Shown one piece after another: positions 37,501 to 51,600 of a stretch of DNA of 64,000 bases (the first letter of the stretch is position 1; every line of letters begins with the position of its first letter). The stretch is from positions 77,732,154 to 77,796,153 of the forward strand of contig OZ024912.1 of the NCBI GenBank assembly GCA_964017125.1, read 5' to 3'. Below the pieces are notes generated by a model. The model was given only the letters and a program-made list of their open reading frames with translations. It was not told where the DNA came from and did not search any database. The DNA comes from Flabesymbios commensalis. Its lineage: Eukaryota; Annelida; Polychaeta; Terebellida; Flabelligeridae. The translations under genes were made by a program, and so were the position numbers.

Positions 37501-37998
37501 TGAAGTATAAGTTCAAACTCTACAGAATTTACAGGGCAGTCGCTCTAATACCATCCGATGGCGCCTGCAAAATTACAAAGAAGACGGCTGAGAATTGACG
37601 TCTGAATTGACGTCTAAATGAATAACTTTTGAAATACTCAATCAAATTTCACACTAATCTCATTAATAACTTTTGAAGTATTCTCTCAAACTTTACAGAA
37701 TTTACAGGACCGTCGCCGTAATACCATCCGATGGTGCCTGCAAAATTACATGGTAAACGGTTGAGAATTGACGTCTGAATTGACGTCTAAATGAATAAAT
37801 TTTGAAATACTCAAGCAAATTTACCACTAATCTCACTAATAACTTTAGAAGTACTCGCTCAAACTTTACAAACCTCCCAGGGCAGTCGCCGCTATAGTTG
37901 CTGGTAGTGCCTGCAAAATTACATGCAAATCGGTTGAGAATTAACTGAGATATCAGCGAAAAACGGGTAAAAATGATGACAAAAATGCCCAGAGATCA
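31551..37998 (+). repeat. Tandem run of four X-type units
   Basis: Units start at 31551, 33162, 34774 and 36386 (1611-1613 bp). All carry AACTGTTGAAGTATAAG and GCCCGCAGTTTCAGC. The first three share a private change, GCGTAAAACGGG for GCGAAAAACGGG, at 33122, 34734 and 36346, each 1612 bp apart. The fourth has the common form there plus its own CAGTTGTAAC (near 36675), CTCACAAAATTT and AACCTCCCAGGG (near 37872). The first three look like very recent copies. Confidence 0.88.
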
Positions 37999-39612
37999 GT
38001 GAAAACGCATTGTAGACAGTGGGTTTGTGGCCATTGTGACTGTCTTGGCATTTCTCTCATTTTTCGTTTGACGACTTTTGACGTCAGAATCAGACGTCAA
38101 AAGTCATCAAACAGTGCAAATAGGGTGTTTTACATCTCCCTCAATAAGGGGTATTTCGGAAAAGCAATCTTTTCTCGTTTATTTTCAGCTAGGTATCATA
38201 ACTTAAAAAAAAAAAAAAAAAACGATATTGGGCCTATGTCGCTGTAGTGTTGATAATTACTCTCTCAATCCTGGCGACCAGCCTTGTCAGTTCTAACTGC
38301 TCAGTCACACATGTACGATGGGGGGAGAGCACTTCCTCAGTGCTGTTTCAATGACGGCCCGCATTTTCAGCGCTCTGGCGACGTGGAAACAGTGTTGTTT
38401 CAGTGCATCACATTAATAACTTTTGGAATACTCGATCAAACCTCACCAAATTTTTAGGGCAGTCGCCGCAACGGCTGTGAATAGTGTGTGCAAAATTACA
38501 TGTAAAACGGTTGAGAATTGACTGAGATATCAACGAAAAACGCTCCTCCGACGTTGTCACATCGTTGGCTCAGTGCTTTGCATTAATAACTTTTGAAGTA
38601 CTCGATCAAACTCCGCCAAATTTACTGGGCAGTTGCCGTAGTTCCAGCCGATGGTGCCTGCAAAATTACATGAAAAACGGTTGAGAATTGACGTCTGAAT
38701 TGACGTCTAAATGAATATATATATTGAAATACTCAAGCAAATTTCACATTAATCTCATTAATAACATTTGAAGTACTCTCTCAAACTTTATAGAATTTTC
38801 AGGGTAGTGGCCATAATACCATTCGATGGTGCCTGCAAAATCACATGGAAGACGGTTGAGAATTGACGTCTGAATTGACGTCTAAATGAATAACTTTTGA
38901 AATACTTAATCAAATTTCACATTAATCTCATTAATAACTTTTGAGGTACTCTTTCAAACTTTACAAAATTTACAGGGCAGTCGCCGTAATACCATCCGAT
39001 GGTGCCTGCAAAATTACATGGTAAACGGTTGAGAATTGATGTCTGAATTGACGTCTAAATGAATATTTTTTGAAATACTCAGTCAAATTTCACACTAATC
39101 TCTTTAATAACTTTTAAAGTATTCGTTCAAACTCTACAGAATTTACAGGGCAGTCGCTCTAATACCATCCGATGGCGCCTGCAAAATTACAAAGAAGACG
39201 GCTGAGAATTGACGTCTGAATTGACGTCTAAATGAATAACTTTTGAAATACTCAATCAAATTTCACACTAATCTCATTAATAACTTTTGAAGTATTCTCT
39301 CAAACTTTACAGAATTTACAGGACCGTCGCCGTAATACCATCCGATGGTGCCTGCAAAATTACATGGTAAACGGTTGAGAATTGACGTCTGAATTGACGT
39401 CTAAATGAATAAATTTTGAAATACTCAAGCAAATTTACCACTAATCTCACTAATAACTTTAGAAGTACTCGCTCAAACTTTACAAACTTCTCAGGGCAGT
39501 CGCCGCTATAGTTGCTGGTAGTGCCTGCAAAATTACATGCAAATCGGTTGAGAATTAACTGAGATATCAGCGAAAAACGGGTAAAAATGATGACAAAAAT
39601 GCCCAGAGATCA

Positions 39613-42600
39613 GTGAAAACGCATTGTAGACAGTGGGTTTGTGGCCATTGTGACTGTCTTGGCATTTCTCTCATTTTTCGTTTGACGACTTTTGACGTCA
39701 GAATCAGACGTCAAAAGTCATCAAACAGTGCAAATAGGGTGTTTTACATCTCCCTCAATAAGGGGTATTTCGGAAAAGCAATCTTTTCTCGTTTATTTTC
39801 AGCTAGGTATCATAACTTAAAAAAAAAAAAAAAAAAAAAAAAACGATATTGGGCCTATGTCGCTGTAGTGTTGATAATTACTCTCTCAATCCTGTCGACC
39901 AGCCTTGTCAGTTCTAACTGCTCAGTCACACATGTACGATGGGGGGAGAGCACTTCCTCAGTGCTGTTTCAATGACGGCCCGCATTTTCAGCGCTCTGGC
40001 GACGTGGAAACAGTGTTGTTTCAGTGCATCACATTAATAACTTTTGGAATACTCGATCAAACCTCACCACATTTTTAGGGCAGTCGCCGCAACGGCTGTG
40101 AATAGTGTGTGCAAAATTACATGTAAAACGGTTGAGAATTGACTGAGATATCAACGAAAAACGCTCCTCCGACACTGTCACATCGTTGGCTCAGTGCTTT
40201 GCATTAATAACTTTTGAAGTACTCGATCAAACCCCGCCAAATTTACTGGGCAGTTGCCGTAGTTCCAGCCGATGGTGCCTGCAAATTACATGAAAAACGG
40301 TTGAGAATTGACGTCTAAATTGACGTCTAAATGAATATATATATTGAAATACTCAAGCAAATTTCACATTAATCTCATTAATAACATTTGAAGTACTCTC
40401 TCAAACTTTAAAGAATTTTCAGGGTAGTGGCCATAATACCATTCGATGGTGCCTGCAAAATCACATGGAAGACGGTTGAGAATTGACGTCTGAATTGACG
40501 TCTAAATGAATAACTTTTGAAATACTTAATCAAATTTCACATTAATCTCATTAATAACTTTTGAGGTACTCTCTCAAACTTTACAACATTTACAGGGCAG
40601 TCGCCGTAATACCATCCGATGGTGCCTGCAAAATTACATGGTAAACGGTGGAGAATTGATGTCTGAATTGACGTCTAAATGAATATTTTTTGAAATACTC
40701 AGTCAAATTTCACACTAATCTCTTTAATAACTTTTGAAGTATTCGTTCAAACTCTACAGAATTTACAGGGCAGTCGCTCTAATACCATCCGATGGCGCCT
40801 GCAAAATTACAAAAAAGACAGCTGAGAATTGACGTCTGAATTGACGTCTAAATGAATAACTTTTGAAATACTCAATCAAATTTCACACTAATCTCATTAA
40901 TAACTTTTGAAGTATTCTCTCAAACTTTACAGAATTTACAGGACCGTCGCCGTAATACCATCCGATGGTGCCTGCAAAATTACATGGTAAACGGTTGAGA
41001 ATTGACGTCTGCATTGACGTCTAAATGAATAAATTTTGAAATACTCAAGCAAATTTACCACTAATCTCACTAATAACTTTAGAAGTACTCGCTCAAACTT
41101 TACAAACTTCTCAGGGCAGTCGCCGCTATAGTTGCTGGTAGTGCCTGCAAAATTACATGCAAATCGGTTGAGAATTAACTGAGATATCAGCGAAAAACGG
41201 GTAAAAATGATGACAAAAATGCCCAGAGATCAGTGAAAACGCATTGTAGACAGTGGGTTTGTGGCCATTGTGACTGTCTTGGCATTTCTCTCATTTTTCG
41301 TTTGACGACTTTTGACGTCAGAATCAGACGTCAAAAGTCATCAAACAGTGCAAATAGGGTGTTTTACATCTCCCTCAATAAGGGGTATTTCGGAAAAGCA
41401 ATCTTTTCTCGTTTATTTTCAGCTAGGTATCATAACTTAAAAAAAAAAAAAAAAAAAAAAAAAACGATATTGGGCCTATGTCGCTGTAGTGTTGATAATT
41501 ACTCTCTCAATCCTGGCGACCAGCCTTGTCAGTTCTAACTGCTCAGTCACACATGTACGATGGGGGGAGAGCACTTCCTCAGTGCTGTTTCAATGACGGC
41601 CCGCATTTTCAGCGCTCTGGCGACGTGGAAACAGTGTTGTTTCAGTGAATCACATTAATAACTTTTGGAATACTCGATCAAACCTCACCAAATTTTTAGG
41701 GCAGTCGCCGCAACGGCTGTGAATAGTGTGTGCAAAATTACATGTAAAACGGTTGAGAATTGACTGAGATATCAACGAAAAACGCTCCTCCGACGTTGTC
41801 ACATCGTTGGCTCAGTGCTTTGCATTAATAACTTTTGAAGTACTCGATCAAACTCCGCCAAATTTACTGGGCAGTTGCCGTAGTTCCAGCCGATGGTGCC
41901 TGCAAAATTACATGAAAAACGGTTGAGAATTGACGTCTGAATTGACGTCTAAATGAATATATATATTGAAATACTCAAGCAAATTTCACATTAATCTCAT
42001 TAATAACATTTGAAGTACTCTCTCAAACTTTAAAGAATTTTCAGGGTAGTGGCCATAATACCATTCGATGGTGCCTGCAAAATCACATGGAAGACGGTTG
42101 AGAATTGACGTCTGAATTGACGTCTAAATGAATAACTTTTGAAATACTTAATCAAATTTCACATTAATCTCATTAATAACTTTTGAGGTACTCTCTCAAA
42201 CTTTACAAAATTTACAGGGCAGTCGCCGTAATACCATCCGATGGTGCCTGCAAAATTACATGGTAAACGGTGGAGAATTGATGTCTGAATTGACGTCTAA
42301 ATGAATATTTTTTGAAATACTCAGTCAAATTTCACACTAATCTCTTTAATAACTTTTGAAGTATTCGTTCAAACTCTACAGAATTTACAGGGCAGTCGCT
42401 CTAATACCATCCGATGGCGCCTGCAAAATTACAAAAAAGACGGCTGAGAATTGACGTCTGAATTGACGTCTAAATGAATAACTTTTGAAATACTCAATCA
42501 AATTTCACACTAATCTCATTAATAACTTTTGAAGTATTCTCTCAAACTTTACAGAATTTACAGGACCGTCGCCGTAATACCATCCGATGGTGCCTGCAAA

Positions 42601-45600
42601 ATTACATGGTAAACGGTTGAGAATTGACGTCTGAATTGACGTCTAAATGAATAAATTTTGAAATACTGAAGCAAATTTACCACTAATCTCACTAATAACT
42701 TTAGAAGTACTCGCTCAAACTTTACAAACTTCTCAGGGCAGTCGCCGCTATAGTTGCTGGTAGTGCCTGCAAAATTACATGCAAATCGGTTGAGAATTAA
42801 CTGAGATATCAGCGAAAAACGGGTAAAAATGATGACAAAAATGCCCAGAGATCAGTGAAAACGCATTGTAGACAGTGGGTTTGTGGCCATTGTGACTGTC
42901 TTGGCATTTCTCTCATTTTTCGTTTGACGACTTTTGACGTCAGAATCAGACGTCAAAAGTCATCAAACAGTGCAAATAGGGTGTTTTACATCTCCCTCAA
43001 TAAGGGGTATTTCGGAAAAGCAATCTTTTCTCGTTTATTTTCAGCTAGGTATCATAACTTAAAAAAAAAAAAAAAAAAAAAAAAAACGATATTGGGCCTA
43101 TGTCGCTGTAGTGTTGATAATTACTCTCTCAATCCTGGCGACCAGCCTTGTCAGTTCTAACTGCTCAGTCACACATGTACGATGGGGGGAGAGCACTTCC
43201 TCAGTGCTGTTTCAATGACGGCCCGCATTTTCAGCGCTCTGGCGACGTGGAAACAGTGTTGTTTCAGTGAATCACATTAATAACTTTTGGAATACTCGAT
43301 CAAACCTCACCAAATTTTTAGGGCAGTCGCCGCAACGGCTGTGAATAGTGTGTGCAAAATTACATGTAAAACGGTTGAGAATTGACTGAGATATCAACGA
43401 AAAACGCTCCTCCGACGTTGTCACATCGTTGGCTCAGTGCTTTGCATTAATAACTTTTGAAGTACTCGATCAAACTCCGCCAAATTTACTGGGCAGTTGC
43501 CGTAGTTCCAGCCGATGGTGCCTGCAAAATTACATGAAAAACGGTTGAGAATTGACGTCTGAATTGACGTCTAAATGAATATATATATTGAAATACTCAA
43601 GCAAATTTCACATTAATCTCATTAATAACATTTGAAGTACTCTCTCAAACTTTAAAGAATTTTCAGGGTAGTGGCCATAATACCATTCGATGGTGCCTGC
43701 AAAATCACATGGAAGACGGTTGAGAATTGACGTCTGAATTGACGTCTAAATGAATAACTTTTGAAATACTTAATCAAATTTCACATTAATCTCATTAATA
43801 ACTTTTGAGGTACTCTCTCAAACTTTACAAAATTTACAGGGCAGTCGCCGTAATACCATCCGATGGTGCCTGCAAAATTACATGGTAAACGGTGGAGAAT
43901 TGATGTCTGAATTGACGTCTAAATGAATATTTTTTGAAATACTCAGTCAAATTTCACACTAATCTCTTTAATAACTTTTGAAGTATTCGTTCAAACTCTA
44001 CAGAATTTACAGGGCAGTCGCTCTAATACCATCCGATGGCGCCTGCAAAATTACAAAAAAGACGGCTGAGAATTGACGTCTGAATTGACGTCTAAATGAA
44101 TAACTTTTGAAATACTCAATCAAATTTCACACTAATCTCATTAATAACTTTTGAAGTATTCTCTCAAACTTTACAGAATTTACAGGACCGTCGCCGTAAT
44201 ACCATCCGATGGTGCCTGCAAAATTACATGGTAAACGGTTGAGAATTGACGTCTGAATTGACGTCTAAATGAATAAATTTTGAAATACTGAAGCAAATTT
44301 ACCACTAATCTCACTAATAACTTTAGAAGTACTCGCTCAAACTTTACAAACTTCTCAGGGCAGTCGCCGCTATAGTTGCTGGTAGTGCCTGCAAAATTAC
44401 ATGCAAATCGGTTGAGAATTAACTGAGATATCAGCGAAAAACGGGTAAAAATGATGACAAAAATGCCCAGAGATCAGTGAAAACGCATTGTAGACAGTGG
44501 GTTTGTGGCCATTGTGACTGTCTTGGCATTTCTCTCATTTTTCGTTTGACGACTTTTGACGTCAGAATCAGACGTCAAAAGTCATCAAACAGTGCAAATA
44601 GGGTGTTTTACATCTCCCTCAATAAGGGGTATTTCGGAAAAGCAATCTTTTCTCGTTTATTTTCAGCTAGGTATCATAACTTAAAAAAAAAAAAAAAAAA
44701 AAAAAAACGATATTGGGCCTATGTCGCTGTAGTGTTGATAATTACTCTCTCAATCCTGGCGACCAGCCTTGTCAGTTCTAACTGCTCAGTCACACATGTA
44801 CGATGGGGGGAGAGCACTTCCTCAGTGCTGTTTCAATGACGGCCTGCATTTTCAGCGCTCTGGCGACGTGGAAACAGTGTTGTTTCAGTGCATCACATTA
44901 ATAACTTTTGGAATACTCGATCAAACCTCACCACATTTTTAGGGCAGTCGCCGCAACGGCTGTGAATAGTGTGTGCAAAATTACATGTAAAACGGTTGAG
45001 AATTGACTGAGATATCAACGAAAAACGCTCCTCCGACGTTGTCACATCGTTGGCTCAGTGCTTTGCATTAATAACTTTTGAAGTACTCGATCAAACTCCG
45101 CCAAATTTACTGGGCAGTTGCCGTAGTTCCAGCCGATGGTGCCTGCAAAATTACATGAAAAACGGTTGAGAATTGACGTCTGAATTGACGTCTAAATGAA
45201 TATATATATTGAAATACTCAAGCAAATTTCACATTAATCTCATTAATAACATTTGAAGTACTCTCTCAAACTTTAAAGAATTTTCAGGGTAGTGGCCATA
45301 ATACCATTCGATGGTGCCTGCAAAATCACATGGAAGACGGTTGAGAATTGACGTCTGAATTGACGTCTAAATGAATAACTTTTGAAATACTTAATCAAAT
45401 TTCACATTAATCTCATTAATAACTTTTGAGGTACTCTCTCAAACTTTACAAAATTTACAGGGCAGTCGCCGTAATACCATCCGATGGTGCCTGCAAAATT
45501 ACATGGTAAACGGTGGAGAATTGATGTCTGAATTGACGTCTAAATGAATATTTTTTGAAATACTCAGTCAAATTTCACACTAATCTCTTTAATAACTTTT

Positions 45601-48600
45601 GAAGTATTCGTTCAAACTCTACAGAATTTACAGGGCAGTCGCTCTAATACCATCCGATGGCGCCTGCAAAATTACAAAAAAGACGGCTGAGAATTGACGT
45701 CTGAATTGACGTCTAAATGAATAACTTTTGAAATACTCAATCAAATTTCACACTAATCTCATTAATAACTTTTGAAGTATTCTCTCAAACTTTACAGAAT
45801 TTACAGGACCGTCGCCGTAATACCATCCGATGGTGCCTGCAAAATTACATGGTAAACGGTTGAGAATTGACGTCTGAATTGACGTCTAAATGAATAAATT
45901 TTGAAATACTGAAGCAAATTTACCACTAATCTCACTAATAACTTTAGAAGTACTCGCTCAAACTTTACAAACTTCTCAGGGCAGTCGCCGCTATAGTTGC
46001 TGGTAGTGCCTGCAAAATTACATGCAAATCGGTTGAGAATTAACTGAGATATCAGCGAAAAACGGGTAAAAATGATGACAAAAATGCCCAGAGATCAGTG
46101 AAAACGCATTGTAGACAGTGGGTTTGTGGCCATTGTGACTGTCTTGGCATTTCTCTCATTTTTCGTTTGACGACTTTTGACGTCAGAATCAGACGTCAAA
46201 AGTCATCAAACAGTGCAAATAGGGTGTTTTACATCTCCCTCAATAAGGGGTATTTCGGAAAAGCAATCTTTTCTCGTTTATTTTCAGCTAGGTATCATAA
46301 CTTAAAAAAAAAAAAAAAAAAAAAAAACGATATTGGGCCTATGTCGCTGTAGTGTTGATAATTACTCTCTCAATCCTGGCGACCAGCCTTGTCAGTTCTA
46401 ACTGCTCAGTCACACATGTACGATGGGGGGAGAGCACTTCCTCAGTGCTGTTTCAATGACGGCCTGCATTTTCAGCGCTCTGGCGACGTGGAAACAGTGT
46501 TGTTTCAGTGCATCACATTAATAACTTTTGGAATACTCGATCAAACCTCACCACATTTTTAGGGCAGTCGCCGCAACGGCTGTGAATAGTGTGTGCAAAA
46601 TTACATGTAAAACGGTTGAGAATTGACTGAGATATCAACGAAAAACGCTCCTCCGACGTTGTCACATCGTTGGCTCAGTGCTTTGCATTAATAACTTTTG
46701 AAGTACTCGATCAAACTCCGCCAAATTTACTGGGCAGTTGCCGTAGTTCCAGCCGATGGTGCCTGCAAAATTACATGAAAAACGGTTGAGAATTGACGTC
46801 TGAATTGACGTCTAAATGAATATATATATTGAAATACTCAAGCAAATTTCACATTAATCTCATTAATAACATTTGAAGTACTCTCTCAAACTTTAAAGAA
46901 TTTTCAGGGTAGTGGCCATAATACCATTCGATGGTGCCTGCAAAATCACATGGAAGACGGTTGAGAATTGACGTCTGAATTGACGTCTAAATGAATAACT
47001 TTTGAAATACTCAATCAAATTTCACATTAATCTCATTAATAACTTTTGAGGTACTCTCTCAAACTTTACAAAATTTACAGGGCAGTCGCCGTAATACCAT
47101 CCGATAGTGCCTGCAAAATTACATGGTAAACGGTGGAGAATTGATGTCTGAATTGACGTCTAAATGAATATTTTTTGAAATACTCAGTCAAATTTCACAC
47201 TAATCTCTTTAATAACTTTTGAAGTATTCGTTCAAACTCTACAGAATTTACAGGGCAGTCGCTCTAATACCATCCGATGGCGCCTGCAAAATTACAAAAA
47301 AGACGGCTGAGAATTGACGTCTGAATTGACGTCTAAATGAATAACTTTTGAAATACTCAATCAAATTTCACACTAATCTCATTAATAACTTTTGAAGTAT
47401 TCTCTCAAACTTTACAGAATTTACAGGACCGTCGCCGTAATACCATCCGATGGTGCCTGCAAAATTACATGGTAAACGGTTGAGAATTGACGTCTGAATT
47501 GACGTCTAAATGAATAAATTTTGAAATACTCAAGCAAATTTACCACTAATCTCACTAATAACTTTAGAAGTACTCGCTCAAACTTTACAAACTTCTCAGG
47601 GCAGTCGCCGCTATAGTTGCTGGTAGTGCCTGCAAAATTACATGCAAATCGGTTGAGAATTAACTGAGATATCAGCGAAAAACGGGTAAAAATGATGACA
47701 AAAATGCCCAGAGATCAGTGAAAACGCATTGTAGACAGTGGGTTTGTGGCCATTGTGACTGTCTTGGCATTTCTCTCATTTTTCGTTTGACGACTTTTGA
47801 CGTCAGAATCAGACGTCAAAAGTCATCAAACAGTGCAAATAGGGTGTTTTACATCTCCCTCAATAAGGGGTATTTCGGAAAAGCAATCTTTTCTCGTTTA
47901 TTTTCAGCTAGGTATCATAACTTAAAAAAAAAAAAAAAAAAAAAAAAACGATATTGGGCCTATGTCGCTGTAGTGTTGATAATTACTCTCTCAATCCTGG
48001 CGACCAGCCTTGTCAGTTCTAACTGCTCAGTCACACATGTACGATGGGGGGAGAGCACTTCCTCAGTGCTGTTTCAATGACGGCCCGCATTTTCAGCGCT
48101 CTGGCGACGTGGAAACAGTGTTGTTTCAGTGCATCACATTAATAACTTTTGGAATACTCGATCAAACCTCACCACATTTTTAGGGCAGTCGCCGCAACGG
48201 CTGTGAATAGTGTGTGCAAAATTACATGTAAAACGGTTGAGAATTGACTGAGATATCAACGAAAAACGCTCCTCCGACGTTGTCACATCGTTGGCTCAGT
48301 GCTTTGCATTAATAACTTTTGAAGTACTCGATCAAACTCCGCCAAATTTACTGGGCAGTTGCCGTAGTTCCAGCCGATGGTGCCTGCAAAATTACATGAA
48401 AAACGGTTGAGAATTGACGTCTGAATTGACGTCTAAATGAATATATATATTGAAATACTCAAGCAAATTTCACATTAATCTCATTAATAACATTTGAAGT
48501 ACTCTCTCAAACGTTAAAGAATTTTCAGGGTAGTGGCCATAATACCATTCGATGGTGCCTGCAAAATCACATGGAAGACGGTTGAGAATTGACGTCTGAA

Positions 48601-51600
48601 TTGACGTCTAAATGAATAACTTTTGAAATACTCAATCAAATTTCACATTAATCTCATTAATAACTTTTGAGGTACTCTCTCAAACTTTACAAAATTTACA
48701 GGGCAGTCGCCGTAATACCATCCGATGGTGCCTGCAAAATTACATGGTAAACGGTGGAGAATTGATGTCTGAATTGACGTCTAAATGAATATTTTTTGAA
48801 ATACTCAGTCAAATTTCACACTAATCTCTTTAATAACTTTTGAAGTATTTGTTCAAACTCTACAGAATTTACAGGGCAGTCGCTCTAATACCATCCGATG
48901 GCGCCTGCAAAATTACAAAAAAGACGGCTGAGAATTGACGTCTGAATTGACGTCTAAATGAATAACTTTTGAAATACTCAATCAAATTTCACACTAATCT
49001 CATTAATAACTTTTGAAGTATTCTCTCAAACTTTACAGAATTTACAGGACCGTCGCCGTAATACCATCCGATGGTGCCTGCAAAATTACATGGTAAACGG
49101 TTGAGAATTGACGTCTGAATTGACGTCTAAATGAATAAATTTTGAAATACTGAAGCAAATTTACCACTAATCTCACTAATAACTTTAGAAGTACTCGCTC
49201 AAACTTTACAAACTTCTCAGGGCAGTCGCCGCTATAGTTGCTGGTAGTGCCTGCAAAATTACATGCAAATCGGTTGAGAATTAACTGAGATATCAGCGAA
49301 AAACGGGTAAAAATGATGACAAAAATGCCCAGAGATCAGTGAAAACGCATTGTAGACAGTGGGTTTGTGGCCATTGTGACTGTCTTGGCATTTCTCTCAT
49401 TTTTCGTTTGACGACTTTTGACGTCAGAATCAGACGTCAAAAGTCATCAAACAGTGCAAATAGGGTGTTTTACATCTCCCTCAATAAGGGGTATTTCGGA
49501 AAAGCAATCTTTTCTCGTTTATTTTCAGCTAGGTATCATAACTTAAAAAAAAAAAAAAAAAAAAAAAAACGATATTGGGCCTATGTCGCTGTAGTGTTGA
49601 TAATTACTCTCTCAATCCTGGCGACCAGCCTTGTCAGTTCTAACTGCTCAGTCACACATGTACGATGGGGGGAGAGCACTTCCTCAGTGCTGTTTCAATG
49701 ACGGCCCGCATTTTCAGCGCTCTGGCGACGTGGAAACAGTGTTGTTTCAGTGCATCACATTAATAACTTTTGGAATACTCGATCAAACCTCACCACATTT
49801 TTAGGGCAGTCGCCGCAACGGCTGTGAATAGTGTGTGCAAAATTACATGTAAAACGGTTGAGAATTGACTGAGATATCAACGAAAAACGCTCCTCCGACG
49901 TTGTCACATCGTTGGCTCAGTGCTTTGCATTAATAACTTTTGAAGTACTCGATCAAACTCCGCCAAATTTACTGGGCAGTTGCCGTAGTTCCAGCCGATG
50001 GTGCCTGCAAAATTACATGAAAAACGGTTGAGAATTGACGTCTGAATTGACGTCTAAATGAATATATATATTGAAATACTCAAGCAAATTTCACATTAAT
50101 CTCATTAATAACATTTGAAGTACTCTCTCAAACTTTAAAGAATTTTCAGGGTAGTGGCCATAATACCATTCGATGGTGCCTGCAAAATCACATGGAAGAC
50201 GGTTGAGAATTGACGTCTGAATTGACGTCTAAATGAATAACTTTTGAAATACTCAATCAAATTTCACATTAATCTCATTAATAACTTTTGAGGTACTCTC
50301 TCAAACTTTACAAAATTTACAGGGCAGTCGCCGTAATACCATCCGATGGTGCCTGCAAAATTACATGGTAAACGGTGGAGAATTGATGTCTGAATTGACG
50401 TCTAAATGAATATTTTTTGAAATACTCAGTCAAATTTCACACTAATCTCTTTAATAACTTTTGAAGTATTTGTTCAAACTCTACAGAATTTACAGGGCAG
50501 TCGCTCTAATACCATCCGATGGCGCCTGCAAAATTACAAAAAAGACGGCTGAGAATTGACGTCTGAATTGACGTCTAAATGAATAACTTTTGAAATACTC
50601 AATCAAATTTCACACTAATCTCATTAATAACTTTTGAAGTATTCTCTCAAACTTTACAGAATTTACAGGACCGTCGCCGTAATACCATCCGATGGTGCCT
50701 GCAAAATTACATGGTAAACGGTTGAGAATTGACGTCTGAATTGACGTCTAAATGAATAAATTTTGAAATACTGAAGCAAATTTACCACTAATCTCACTAA
50801 TAACTTTAGAAGTACTCGCTCAAACTTTACAAACTTCTCAGGGCAGTCGCCGCTATAGTTGCTGGTAGTGCCTGCAAAATTACATGCAAATCGGTTGAGA
50901 ATTAACTGAGATATCAGCGAAAAACGGGTAAAAATGATGACAAAAATGCCCAGAGATCAGTGAAAACGCATTGTAGACAGTGGGTTTGTGGCCATTGTGA
51001 CTGTCTTGGCATTTCTCTCATTTTTCGTTTGACGACTTTTGACGTCAGAATCAGACGTCAAAAGTCATCAAACAGTGCAAATAGGGTGTTTTACATCTCC
51101 CTCAATAAGGGGTATTTCGGAAAAGCAATCTTTTCTCGTTTATTTTCAGCTAGGTATCATAACTTAAAAAAAAAAAAAAAAAAAAAAAACGATATTGGGC
51201 CTATGTCGCTGTAGTGTTGATAATTACTCTCTCAATCCTGGCGACCAGCCTTGTCAGTTCTAACTGCTCAGTCACACATGTACGATGGGGGGAGAGCACT
51301 TCCTCAGTGCTGTTTCAATGACGGCCCGCATTTTCAGCGCTCTGGCGACGTGGAAACAGTGTTGTTTCAGTGCATCACATTAATAACTTTTGGAATACTC
51401 GATCAAACCTCACCACATTTTTAGGGCAGTCGCCGCAACGGCTGTGAATAGTGTGTGCAAAATTACATGTAAAACGGTTGAGAATTGACTGAGATATCAA
51501 CGAAAAACGCTCCTCCGACGTTGTCACATCGTTGGCTCAGTGCTTTGCATTAATAACTTTTGAAGTACTCGATCAAACTCCGCCAAATTTACTGGGCAGT

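Larger units (their letters stand above)
18728..39612 (+). repeat. Array block 3: seven-submonomer family with X and Y subtypes and three SINE copies
   Basis: Anchors are 19139, 20754, 22867, 24478, 26416, 28000, 29938, 31551, 33162, 34774, 36386 and 37999. Block markers are ACTCGCTCAAAC, GAGAATTAACTGAG and, from about 19930, CTTTATAGAATTTTC; A-tracts are mostly 15-19 A. Two subtypes alternate or cluster. X units carry AACTGTTGAAGTATAAG and TCGCTGCAACGG. Y units carry AACTTTTGAAGTATTCG and TCGCCGCAACGG. X units begin at 22867, 26416, 31551, 33162, 34774 and 36386. Three non-X units (those starting at 20754, 24478 and 28000) carry the SINE. Confidence 0.92.
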
